DNA of 8,135 nucleotides, from NCBI GenBank assembly GCA_030042575.1, contig JASHZK010000200.1:1-8135 (forward strand), read 5' to 3'. Shown here one piece after another: positions 1-5,843 of this stretch. The translations under genes were made by a program, and so were the position numbers. The stretch is from Acidimicrobiales bacterium. GTDB lineage: Bacteria; Actinomycetota; Acidimicrobiia; Acidimicrobiales; UBA8190. How positions within the stretch are numbered: the first letter of the stretch is position 1; each line of letters begins with the position of its first letter. A model generated the notes under the pieces. It did not search any database. It worked only from the letters and a program-made list of their open reading frames with translations, and was not told the origin of the DNA.

Positions 1-622
1 CAAGGCCCAGGGTCGGCGGGTGCGCCTGCCCCTGCGCACCATGACCGTGGCCACCGACGATCCCGAGCGCCTGACTCCCTATCGCGACCTGTTGGCCGAT
101 GAGGTGAACGTCAAGGAGGTCGTGCTGACCAGCGACGTCTCCGAATTGGCCGAGCGCACCCTCACCCTGGTCCCCGCCGTGCTCGGCCCCCGACTGGGGC
201 CCGACACCCAGCGGGTCATCGCCGCCGTACGCCGAGGCGAGTGGTCGGAGGCAGCCGACGGCGTGACCGTTTCCGGTTTCAACCTCGAGCGTGGCGAATA
301 CACCTTGGCCCTGCGTCCTCGTGATCCCGACCGAGGCCGCACCTTGCCCGGCGATGCCGGGGTGGTGGTGCTCGACACCGACGTCGACGACGAGCTCGAG
401 GCCGAGGGACACGCCCGTGACGTCGTGCGGGAGATCCAGGCCGCCCGTCGGGAGGCCGGCCTGCACGTGGCCGACCGGGTGGCGGTGATGCTCGAGGCCC
501 CAGCGGAGGTGACAGCCGCCGTGCGAGGACACCGCAGCTACGTCATGGAACAAACCCTGGCCAAGGACCTCGAGGTCTCAGAAGGCCCCGCCCTCGAGGT
601 CAGCGTTCGCCGAATCGGCTGA
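1..622 (+). CDS. ileS: Isoleucyl-tRNA synthetase, C-terminal part (5' truncated by window edge)
   Basis: This is the last 206 residues of IleRS, the cytoplasmic enzyme that charges tRNA-Ile with isoleucine. The reading frame is open from base 2, so the gene enters from outside the window. The GTG at 20 lies inside the conserved stretch GRRVRLPLRTM and is an internal codon, not a start. Recognisable parts are that basic G-x-RVR-x-PL segment, the following DEVNVKEVVLTSD block, and the distal ARDVVREIQAARREAGLHV helix, which is typical of the C-terminal domain of long actinobacterial and eukaryotic-like IleRS (the region Pfam covers as DUF5915, from memory). The catalytic Rossmann fold, editing domain and KMSKS loop lie upstream and cannot be seen. 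The TGA stop at 620-622 is 3 nt from the stop of the convergent divIVA gene. Family assignment is firm; subtype is inference. Confidence 0.93.
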   Translation, partial: KAQGRRVRLPLRTMTVATDDPERLTPYRDLLADEVNVKEVVLTSDVSELAERTLTLVPAVLGPRLGPDTQRVIAAVRRGEWSEAADGVTVSGFNLERGEYTLALRPRDPDRGRTLPGDAGVVVLDTDVDDELEAEGHARDVVREIQAARREAGLHVADRVAVMLEAPAEVTAAVRGHRSYVMEQTLAKDLEVSEGPALEVSVRRIG

Positions 623-625
623 GCA

Positions 626-1360
626 TCAGCGCGGTGTGCCGTTGGGGGTGTTGGCCCGTGACACGGTTTGCATCCCCGACCGGGCCCCGCTGCCGGAATC
701 GACGGCTGCGGCCTCGTCGCCGGGACGACCGTCGCCCGAGAGCTCGGCAGGACCGGTCGTGGGCGCCAGGTTGTCGTCGATCCAGCGCACCATCTCCCCC
801 AGCGCGCCGCGGAGGCGGGAGCGTTCGGCGTCGAGGTGCTTGGAGATGGCCTCGACGTCGGTGGTGAGCTTGCTGCGCAGCCCCTCGAGCCTGGTCACCT
901 CCTCGCGCAGGCGGCGTTCGGAGTCCTGGGCAGCGGACTTGGCCCGCCCCTCGGCCTCGGTCATCATGGCGCGGGCCCGTTGCTGAGCCTCTTCCACCAC
1001 GGCTCGGGCCTCGGCTCGGGCCTCGGCCTCGGTCTGCTCCACGAACTTCTGCGCCAGTAGCAGCGTCCTTCGCAGGCTGTCGTCGACCTCGCCACCGTCG
1101 GAGGCGGGGGCCGAAGAAGCAGACACAGGAGCTGGCACCGGCGAACTGCCCTGGGCCTCCTCGAGCTCGGCGATGCGATCAGTGGCCTGACGCATGCGCT
1201 CAGCCGACTGGCTCAGCTGCTCCTGGAGCGCTTCGGCTTCCAGCGCCACCCGCTCGAGATACTCGTCGACATCGTCGATGTGATACCCCCGCAGCGTCTG
1301 GCGGAATTCGACGGTCCGCAGGCTGTCGAGTGCACTCATGGTCTGTTTCTGGCTGGGCAT
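626..1360 (-). CDS. divIVA: DivIVA-family coiled-coil scaffold (Wag31-like)
   Basis: A 244-residue DivIVA-domain protein. In Actinomycetota such proteins sit at curved membrane or growing poles and organise wall synthesis. The N-terminal domain (about 13-40) carries TVEFRQTLRGYHIDDVDEYLERVA, matching the family's RGY-x-x-D-x-VD-x-(Y/F)L signature. The residue before RGY is Leu23, where Bacillus DivIVA has the membrane-inserting Phe. A first coiled coil runs to about 70, then a Ser/Pro/Ala linker (71-92), then a long Ala/Glu/Arg-rich coiled coil (about 95-198), then a Gly/Ser-rich tail. The ATG at 1360 is preferred because TAGGA lies 7 nt upstream; an in-frame ATG at 1339 lacks a ribosome site. 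It is the last gene of the minus-strand cluster, 96 nt after yggT, and converges on ileS. It may play the Wag31 role, though a secondary DivIVA-like paralogue cannot be excluded. Confidence 0.9.
   Translation of the reverse strand: MPSQKQTMSALDSLRTVEFRQTLRGYHIDDVDEYLERVALEAEALQEQLSQSAERMRQATDRIAELEEAQGSSPVPAPVSASSAPASDGGEVDDSLRRTLLLAQKFVEQTEAEARAEARAVVEEAQQRARAMMTEAEGRAKSAAQDSERRLREEVTRLEGLRSKLTTDVEAISKHLDAERSRLRGALGEMVRWIDDNLAPTTGPAELSGDGRPGDEAAAVDSGSGARSGMQTVSRANTPNGTPR
1001..1033 (-). repeat. 12-nt tandem repeat inside divIVA
   Basis: Two perfect 12-nt copies (1001-1012 and 1013-1024, GGCTCGGGCCTC on the plus strand) are followed by a partial third. They encode the EAEARAEARA stretch of the DivIVA coiled coil (about residues 111-120). 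The repeat is in frame, so expansion or contraction would change the coil by four residues, slightly more than half a heptad. Confidence 0.6.
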
Positions 1361-1456
1361 GGGCCGATCCTACCCAAGGGCAGTCGCCGATTCGGGGATA
1401 CGACTCGTTGACCCGTCCCCCGGGCCCGTCATCGAAACGTCATGAAGGCCAAGGAG
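1361..1456 (-). other. yggT-divIVA intergenic gap
   Basis: A 96-nt gap, the second longest non-coding stretch here. It holds the divIVA ribosome binding site (TAGGA at 1368-1372) and a short GC palindrome (CGGGCCCG near 1420-1430). I could not find a -35/-10 pair with proper spacing on the minus strand, nor a hairpin followed by a T-run. A separate divIVA promoter here is possible but not supported by a recognisable motif. Confidence 0.4.
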
Positions 1457-1732
1457 TCAGACGAGCGAGGCGATGATCTCCACGGCGACGATGGCCACGA
1501 TGATCGAGAGATCGATAGCCATGCCCCCGGCCCGCAGCGGCGGCAGGATGCGCCGGATGGGGGCCAGCACCGGCTCGGTGAGACGGTCGAGCACCCGCAC
1601 CACCGGCAGGAGCGGACTGCCGGCGTGCATGGGGAACCAGCTGACCAGGGCCCGGGCCACCAGGATGATGACGTAGAGCTGGAGGATGTAGTGGACGATG
1701 GACAACCCACTGACAACGCCGAGCGCCCACAT
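1457..1732 (-). CDS. yggT: YggT-family small integral membrane protein
   Basis: A 91-residue hydrophobic protein of the YggT family (YlmG in Bacillus, CCB3/YLMG in plastids). It has two membrane segments (about 5-33 and 73-91) around a short polar loop. The diagnostic loop motif is LTEPVLAPIRRILPPL (51-66), followed by the IDLSIIVAIVAVE segment. The biochemical role is not established; relatives have been linked to membrane protein assembly, osmotic tolerance and chromosome or nucleoid distribution. Its place between sepF and divIVA is a classic conserved position and suggests a division-linked job. Start choice is uncertain: ATG at 1732 has a weak TGAG 7 nt upstream, and an in-frame TTG at 1744 would add four residues (MSAD) with equally weak support. 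The gene lies 50 nt after the sepF stop. Confidence 0.88.
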   Translation of the reverse strand: MWALGVVSGLSIVHYILQLYVIILVARALVSWFPMHAGSPLLPVVRVLDRLTEPVLAPIRRILPPLRAGGMAIDLSIIVAIVAVEIIASLV

Positions 1733-1782
1733 GTCAGCGCTCAACCGGGCTCAGAGCGACCGACAGACGGCAGGGGCCGGTG

Positions 1783-2298
1783 TCAGGACTGCAGGAGCCC
1801 ATTTTCCTGGAGCCGCTGACGCTCCTCCGCCGAAACCTTGACGTTGGAGGGCGTCACCAGGAACACCTTGTCGGCCACTCGCTCCATCTTGCCGTTGAGG
1901 GCGTAGGCCACTCCGCTGCAGAAGTCGATCATCCGCCGCATCAGCTCTCGACTGGCCACCTGCAGGTTGACGATCACCGGCTGGTTGCCCATGAGCCGAT
2001 CGGCGATCTGGCGGGCGTCTCCGAACTGGGTGGGTGCCACCACGTGCACGCGGGCAGCGGCATCGGCGGGTAGTGGGCGGACCAAGGAGCGCACGGGTGC
2101 CGTGCCGCTGTCGTCCCGCAGCGGGCGGACGCTGGCTGTCACCAAGGCGGGAGCCGGTTCACTCTCCTCTTCTTCAACGGCATGCGTAGCCACACGGGTG
2201 TTGAGTGAATGAGCGGGGTCGTAGTCCTCGTACTCGTCGTAGTCGTCATCGACCAGGCCCAAGTAGGCCATAGCCCGCTTGAAAAAACCAGACGCCAT
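1783..2298 (-). CDS. sepF: SepF, membrane anchor of the FtsZ ring
   Basis: A 171-residue SepF. The protein binds the FtsZ C-terminal peptide and tethers protofilaments to the membrane on the cytoplasmic side. It has the three usual parts. An N-terminal amphipathic helix for membrane binding is MASGFFKRAMAYLGL (1-15). A disordered acidic linker follows (16-80, with DDDYDEYEDYD). The folded SepF domain (about 83-157) carries FGDARQIADRL, VIVNLQ, RRMIDFCSGVAYALNG (122-136) and VFLVTPSNVKVS. The glycines in the last helix-turn region, needed for dimerisation in the family, are present. The start is secure: AGGAGG sits 5 nt before the ATG. It follows yggS by 21 nt. No ftsA lies between ftsQ and ftsZ, so SepF is probably the main FtsZ anchor here, as in other Actinomycetota. 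Confidence 0.96.
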   Translation of the reverse strand: MASGFFKRAMAYLGLVDDDYDEYEDYDPAHSLNTRVATHAVEEEESEPAPALVTASVRPLRDDSGTAPVRSLVRPLPADAAARVHVVAPTQFGDARQIADRLMGNQPVIVNLQVASRELMRRMIDFCSGVAYALNGKMERVADKVFLVTPSNVKVSAEERQRLQENGLLQS

Positions 2299-2303
2299 GA
2301 ATG

Positions 2304-2309
2304 CCTCCT
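2304..2309 (-). promoter_or_regulatory. Strong Shine-Dalgarno of sepF
   Basis: A perfect AGGAGG on the minus strand, 5 nt from the sepF ATG. It fixes the start and suggests high translation relative to the coupled upstream genes pgeF and yggS, which have poor or no ribosome sites. Confidence 0.8.
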
Positions 2310-2319
2310 GATGGGCAGC

Positions 2320-3048
2320 CTAACGGTTTTGGTCTGGCGCGGGTGGACGCCGCGAGGACATCGCCGGCCGCGGACCGAAGAGGGCCCGCCCCACGCGCAC
2401 CATGGTCGATCCCTCCGATATCGCCACCTCGAGGTCGCCGCTCATGCCCGCCGACAGTTGGGGAAGACCCAATTCCCTGCCCAGCCGGGACAACAGCCGA
2501 AACCCCGGTCGCGCCGATTCCGCCGCGCCGGGGGGGCCCACCGTCATGAGCCCCTGGACGTCGAGCCCGAGGGCACGCAGGCTGTGGACCACGGCGCCCA
2601 CCTGCTCGGGCCGAACCCCCAGGCGGCCGGGGATCATGGTGGTGTCGACCTCCACGAACACCGCGGCCCCGGGAGCCCGGGCGGCGAGAGCCCGGCCTTC
2701 GGATTCCCGGCTCAGGCTCTGCCAGCACGCCACCACCGGCGCCAGACGTCCCACCTTCCGACGCTGCACCGCCCCCAGGTAGTGCCACTGCACGCCGTCG
2801 GTCCCCGAGGCGGCCGCCTTGGCCAGGAGTTCCTCGGCGTAGTTCTCCCCCACCGCCGTGATGCCCACGGCCCGGGCGGCGGCGACGGCCGACAGGTCGT
2901 ATCCCTTGGTGACGGCCACCACCGTCACCTGGTCGGGGTCACCGCCGGCGGTGGTGATGCGGGCGCGGACCTCGGCCAGTCGTTCGGCCACCATGTCCGG
3001 CGAGATGGGCCGGGCACGGCTCGGTGCCGCGGGATCGGGGTGGATCAC
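2320..3048 (-). CDS. yggS: YggS/PROSC-family PLP-binding homeostasis protein
   Basis: A 242-residue member of the YggS/YlmE/PLPBP family: a monomeric alanine-racemase-type barrel that binds pyridoxal phosphate without known catalysis and buffers PLP and amino-acid pools. The Schiff-base lysine is Lys48 in VVAVTKGY. Other landmarks are GENYAEELLAK, WHYLGAVQRRK, the GLMTVGPPG strand, GMSGDLEVAI (201-210) and the phosphate-binding EGSTMVRVGRALFG near the C-terminus. Two positions differ from the usual GHLQ-x-NK motif: His is Ala and Asn is Arg (GAVQRRK). The GTG start overlaps the pgeF stop by four bases (GTGA, 3045-3048) and has no Shine-Dalgarno, so it is probably translated by reinitiation. 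An internal ATG at 2994 is also without a site and would remove an 18-residue N-terminal extension. Confidence 0.94.
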   Translation of the reverse strand: MIHPDPAAPSRARPISPDMVAERLAEVRARITTAGGDPDQVTVVAVTKGYDLSAVAAARAVGITAVGENYAEELLAKAAASGTDGVQWHYLGAVQRRKVGRLAPVVACWQSLSRESEGRALAARAPGAAVFVEVDTTMIPGRLGVRPEQVGAVVHSLRALGLDVQGLMTVGPPGAAESARPGFRLLSRLGRELGLPQLSAGMSGDLEVAISEGSTMVRVGRALFGPRPAMSSRRPPAPDQNR

Positions 3049-3725
3049 CGGACGCCGGATCGGTCACCGGGGCGCCATACGAGCAGGGCTTGGCGCTCCT
3101 TATCAGCCCGGACCCGATGTGACCAGGCGTCGGCACGGCAACCGGTGCACAACGAGTTGTCGTGCACCAGCGGAACACCCACCTTCTGGAGGGCGACGCG
3201 CACAGCGGCCGGCAGATCGAGCGCCTCGGCACCGGTGGTCGTGACCGAGCGGACCGAAGCGCCGTAACGTCCGATCAGTTCCTCCAAGGGCGCTCCCCCG
3301 AACTCGTAGCAGCACGGGCCGATGCACGGTCCCAGCCCAGCCACCAGCTCCCGGGCACCCAGGTTCCGGGCCGCTGCCGCCGCCTTCTCGACGATCCCGG
3401 CGAGAAGTCCCCGCCAGCCCACGTGCACAGCACCGTGCACACCCTCGGGTGAGGCGAGCGCCACAGCCGCGCAGTCGGCCACCAGCACCGCCAACACCAG
3501 TTCGTGGCCGCCACCGACGAGAGCGTCGCCGGGCGGAGGCTCCCCGGCCCCGCTACCGGCCCCCCGGCGGCGGGGAGGAAGGTCGTCGGCCAGCACCACG
3601 TGGGCTCCGTGCACCTGGCGGAGCCGTCGCAGCGACAACCCGGGGGGCAACTGGGGCGGGACCGTGGTGCCCGTGCCCAAGTGGCGCAGATCACCCTGGG
3701 CCCGCCCGGTCCACCAGGCGAGCAC
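3045..3725 (-). CDS. pgeF: PgeF/YfiH/YlmD-family multicopper-like polyphenol oxidase fold protein
   Basis: A 226-residue member of the DUF152 family (YlmD, E. coli YfiH/PgeF, human FAMIN/LACC1). Members are reported as purine nucleoside phosphorylase/adenosine deaminase enzymes. In E. coli, PgeF keeps aberrant residues such as L-Ser out of peptidoglycan stems. The metal triad is in place: His39 in RQVHG, Cys85 in VADCAAVAL and His101 in AVHVGWRGLLAGIV. GLGPCIGPCCYEFG (130-143) and the terminal CRADAWSHR-x-x-ADKERQALLVW segment are also typical. Start: GTG at 3725, with AGGGCGG about 6 nt upstream embedded in a hairpin. It follows ftsZ by 43 nt and overlaps yggS by 4 nt. The family is certain; the exact in vivo substrate is not. 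Confidence 0.93.
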   Translation of the reverse strand: MLAWWTGRAQGDLRHLGTGTTVPPQLPPGLSLRRLRQVHGAHVVLADDLPPRRRGAGSGAGEPPPGDALVGGGHELVLAVLVADCAAVALASPEGVHGAVHVGWRGLLAGIVEKAAAAARNLGARELVAGLGPCIGPCCYEFGGAPLEELIGRYGASVRSVTTTGAEALDLPAAVRVALQKVGVPLVHDNSLCTGCRADAWSHRVRADKERQALLVWRPGDRSGVR

Positions 3726-3771
3726 CGGCGTCCGCCCTAGGCGGGCTGGCCCGAGATCGGGCGGGATCTCA
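3726..3771 (-). promoter_or_regulatory. Palindrome-dense ftsZ-pgeF gap that can occlude the pgeF ribosome site
   Basis: Reading the mRNA, four perfect pairings exist within 40 nt. GAGATC (3770-3765) pairs with GATCTC (3758-3753) around a CCGCCC loop. GCCCGA (3762-3757) pairs with TCGGGC (3754-3749). CCGCC (3744-3740) pairs with GGCGG (3736-3732) around TAG. CCGCCC (3764-3759) can alternatively pair with GGGCGG (3737-3732). Several exclude each other. The last two both bury the AGGGCGG that serves as the pgeF Shine-Dalgarno. No T-run follows, so this is not a standard intrinsic terminator. A role in attenuation, RNA processing or translational damping is inference. Confidence 0.45.
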
Positions 3772-4872
3772 GCGCAAGAAGGAGGGAACGTCGAATTCGT
3801 CGTCGCTCAGCGCCAACTCGTCGTCCTCGGAGGGCATGGAGAAGATGTCTTCGTGCACCTGGTCCAGCCCCAGCACCTGACTGCGCTGCGAAGGCCGGGG
3901 CTCACCCACTCGGCCGTCCTCCCAGTGCTCGAAGCCGGCGGCGATCACGGTGACCCGCACGTCGTCGCCCATGTCCTCGTCGATCACGTCACCGAAGATG
4001 ATATTGGCGTCCGGGTGGGCGACGCCGTGGATGATCTCCATCGCCTCGTTGACTTCGAACAAGCCGAGGTCGGGACCGCCGGCGATATTGACCAGGATGC
4101 CGCGAGCCCCTTCGATGGACGCTTCCAGCAGCGGGCTGGTGATGGCCGAGCGGGCCCCGTTGACCGCCCTACCGTCCCCGCTGGCCTGGCCGATGCCCAT
4201 GATGGCCGTGCCCGCCCCCGACAGCACCGTGCGCACGTCGGCGAAGTCGAGGTTGATCTGGCCCGGGACGGTGATCAGATCGGTGATGCCCTGGACGCCC
4301 TGGAGGAGCACCTCGTCGGCCATCTTGAAGGCGTTCACCATCGAGGTCTTCTCGGTCGACACACTGAGCAACCGGTCGTTGGGGATGATGATGATGGCGT
4401 CGACTTCCTCCTTGAGCCGCTCGATCCCCGAGTCGGCCTGCATCGAGCGACGCCGCCCCTCGAAGGAGAAGGGTCGGGTGACGACGCCGATGGTGAGTGC
4501 TCCCACTCCCCGAGCCACTTCGGCCACCACCGGCGCCGCTCCCGTTCCGGTGCCTCCCCCCTTGCCGGCGGTGATGAACACCATGTCGGCACCCTTGAGG
4601 GCCTCTTCGACCTCGCTTCGGTGTTCTTCGGCCGCCTGCCGCCCGATCTCCGGGTCGCTGCCGGCACCAAGGCCACGGGTCAACTGCCGGCCGATGTCGA
4701 GTTTGAGGTCGGCGTCGCTCATGAGCAGCGCCTGGGCGTCGGTGTTCATGGCGATGAACTCGACACCGCGGAGGTTCGCCTCGATCATGCGGTTCACCGC
4801 ATTGACGCCGCCGCCTCCCACGCCCACCACTTTGATCACGGCGAAGTAGCTGCTCTGTGCGGGACCGGTCAT
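3769..4872 (-). CDS. ftsZ: Cell division GTPase FtsZ
   Basis: A 367-residue FtsZ, the tubulin homologue that polymerises into the Z-ring. The GTPase domain holds [14 protein letters not shown] (17-30), NTDAQAL (43-49), the tubulin signature [13 protein letters not shown] (103-115), and [10 protein letters not shown]. The T7 catalytic loop NLDFADV (207-213) activates hydrolysis in the adjacent subunit. The C-terminal subdomain ends near 313. A short, acidic linker of about 40 residues leads to the conserved C-terminal peptide [10 protein letters not shown] (358-367), the docking site for SepF and other partners. The frame is open to 4968, but the ATG at 4872 is chosen: GAGGAG lies 5 nt upstream and the 32 extra residues resemble nothing in the family. 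It has its own candidate promoter in the 167-nt gap after ftsQ. Confidence 0.98.
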   Translation of the reverse strand: MTGPAQSSYFAVIKVVGVGGGGVNAVNRMIEANLRGVEFIAMNTDAQALLMSDADLKLDIGRQLTRGLGAGSDPEIGRQAAEEHRSEVEEALKGADMVFITAGKGGGTGTGAAPVVAEVARGVGALTIGVVTRPFSFEGRRRSMQADSGIERLKEEVDAIIIIPNDRLLSVSTEKTSMVNAFKMADEVLLQGVQGITDLITVPGQINLDFADVRTVLSGAGTAIMGIGQASGDGRAVNGARSAITSPLLEASIEGARGILVNIAGGPDLGLFEVNEAMEIIHGVAHPDANIIFGDVIDEDMGDDVRVTVIAAGFEHWEDGRVGEPRPSQRSQVLGLDQVHEDIFSMPSEDDELALSDDEFDVPSFLR

Positions 4873-4877
4873 CGACT

Positions 4878-4883
4878 CTCCTC
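4878..4883 (-). promoter_or_regulatory. Strong Shine-Dalgarno of ftsZ
   Basis: GAGGAG on the minus strand, 5 nt before the ATG at 4872. It decides the ftsZ start over the longer open frame beginning at 4968. Confidence 0.8.
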
Positions 4884-5004
4884 GTTCCGGGTGCTCGGGT
4901 TCACCGCCGATCGCCCCCATGGCGGACCTTCTGGACAGGCTCGGCCGCCGATCACCTACTGCCCTCACCCTCGACCAAAGCTTGATCCGGTGCCGGCGGC
5001 AAAA

Positions 5005-5033
5005 ACCCTATGGCCGCCCCCTGGACCGGTCAA
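5005..5033 (-). promoter_or_regulatory. Candidate sigma-70-type promoter for ftsZ
   Basis: On the minus strand TTGACC (5033-5028) and TAGGGT (5010-5005) are separated by exactly 17 nt. This is a good housekeeping -35/-10 pair for a high-GC genome, followed by a rare AT-rich patch (TTTTTG). Transcription would start near 4998, leaving a leader of about 125 nt before the ftsZ ATG. ftsZ often has its own promoters in addition to cluster read-through, which fits. The rest of the gap (4873-5004) carries two copies of GATCGGCGG on the minus strand (4904-4912 and 4945-4953) and a GTCGAGGGTGAGGG segment of unknown role. Confidence 0.45.
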
Positions 5034-5039
5034 GAAGGA

Positions 5040-5843
5040 TCAGGGCGCCGAAGAGGGCGACCACGGTCCGATCGTCGGCTCCCCGGGAACCGTCACGTCG
5101 ATCACCTCGGGACCTCGAGGCGGAACACCGACCAGCACACTGCGCAGCGCGGCCATCTTGGTCCCCAGAGCGTCGACATTGCCCACAATCGCCTCAACGT
5201 GCCCCGGCAGCCACAGTGTCACCGCCCCTTCAGCCCCAACCGTCACCTGCAGCACCGGCTCACCCAGCGAGCCCCGAGCCGCCTGGGCCACGGCCAGCCC
5301 CGGCACCGCCGGCCTCCCCAGCTGGCTCCCGGCCGGACCGGCCCGCACCGTCGACACCAGCACGGGAAGTGCCGGCGCCTCTTGGCCCTGCCACTGCAGG
5401 ACACGCCCGGAGTCGTCCACCAAAGCCCAGGTGCCGGCCTTGGAGGTGGCGGCTTGGGCCACCGGCCGGCGCTCGCTGATCTCGACGGTCACCGAGTCCG
5501 GCCAGTGGCGCACGAGGTCGGCCCGCGCCACCCATGGCAGCGCCCGCAGACGCCGGGCCACCACTTCGGGCGAGAGGTCGATGAGCGGAGGATGACCCGT
5601 CAACCCCGCCGTGCGCAGCACCAGGGCCACCGCCGTGTGGCGGGCGCCGCGCACGGTCACCTGCCGGGCCGAGAACAGCGGTGAGTGCAACAGGGCCAGC
5701 ACACCGGCGCCTGCCGCGGCCAGCGACAGCGCGCCCCCCGCCACCCACAGCCGACGTCGGCTCCGGGCGCGGGCCACCTCGGCCCGGCGTTGGCCCATGC
5801 GCGGGTGCATCGTGGGCCGGCGCGAGGCGGAGGCGGCCGTCAC
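5040..5843 (-). CDS. ftsQ: Divisome protein FtsQ (POTRA domain)
   Basis: A 267-residue bitopic membrane protein. FtsQ links the early Z-ring to the septal synthase through FtsB/FtsL. A basic cytoplasmic tail (1-31, ending RARSRRR) precedes one membrane helix, about 32-51 (LWVAGGALSLAAAGAGVLAL). Outside it lies the POTRA domain (about 55-127: FSARQVTVRGARHT, then LPWVARADLVRHWPDSV and ISERRPVA), followed by the FtsQ/DivIB beta domain (about 128-255). The GTG start at 5843 shares four bases (GTGA) with the murB stop and has GGAG 7 nt upstream; ATGs at 5810 and 5798 are possible alternatives with a shorter tail. The gene ends 167 nt before ftsZ, and no ftsA lies between them. Sequence conservation is low, as usual for FtsQ, but topology, POTRA motifs and position agree. 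Confidence 0.94.
   Translation of the reverse strand: MTAASASRRPTMHPRMGQRRAEVARARSRRRLWVAGGALSLAAAGAGVLALLHSPLFSARQVTVRGARHTAVALVLRTAGLTGHPPLIDLSPEVVARRLRALPWVARADLVRHWPDSVTVEISERRPVAQAATSKAGTWALVDDSGRVLQWQGQEAPALPVLVSTVRAGPAGSQLGRPAVPGLAVAQAARGSLGEPVLQVTVGAEGAVTLWLPGHVEAIVGNVDALGTKMAALRSVLVGVPPRGPEVIDVTVPGEPTIGPWSPSSAP

Noticed and set aside
1361..1456. TAGGAT just upstream of divIVA as a -10 promoter element
   Set aside because: No -35-like hexamer lies 16-18 nt upstream, and the same bases form the divIVA ribosome site.
2209..3267. A 352-codon open frame on the plus strand, opposite yggS and pgeF
   Set aside because: It is an antisense shadow of two well-supported genes, with no recognisable domain and no credible ribosome site.
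4873..4968. A 32-residue N-terminal extension of FtsZ starting at 4968
   Set aside because: The extra residues are unlike any FtsZ N-terminus, and the ATG at 4872 has GAGGAG at ideal distance. The stretch is better read as leader.
3322..5595. A 757-codon open frame on the plus strand, opposite pgeF, ftsZ and ftsQ
   Set aside because: Its translation is compositionally odd, rich in His/Pro/Arg/Gly, and matches no family. It lies antisense to three firmly identified genes. Long antisense frames are expected in GC-rich DNA where stop codons are rare.
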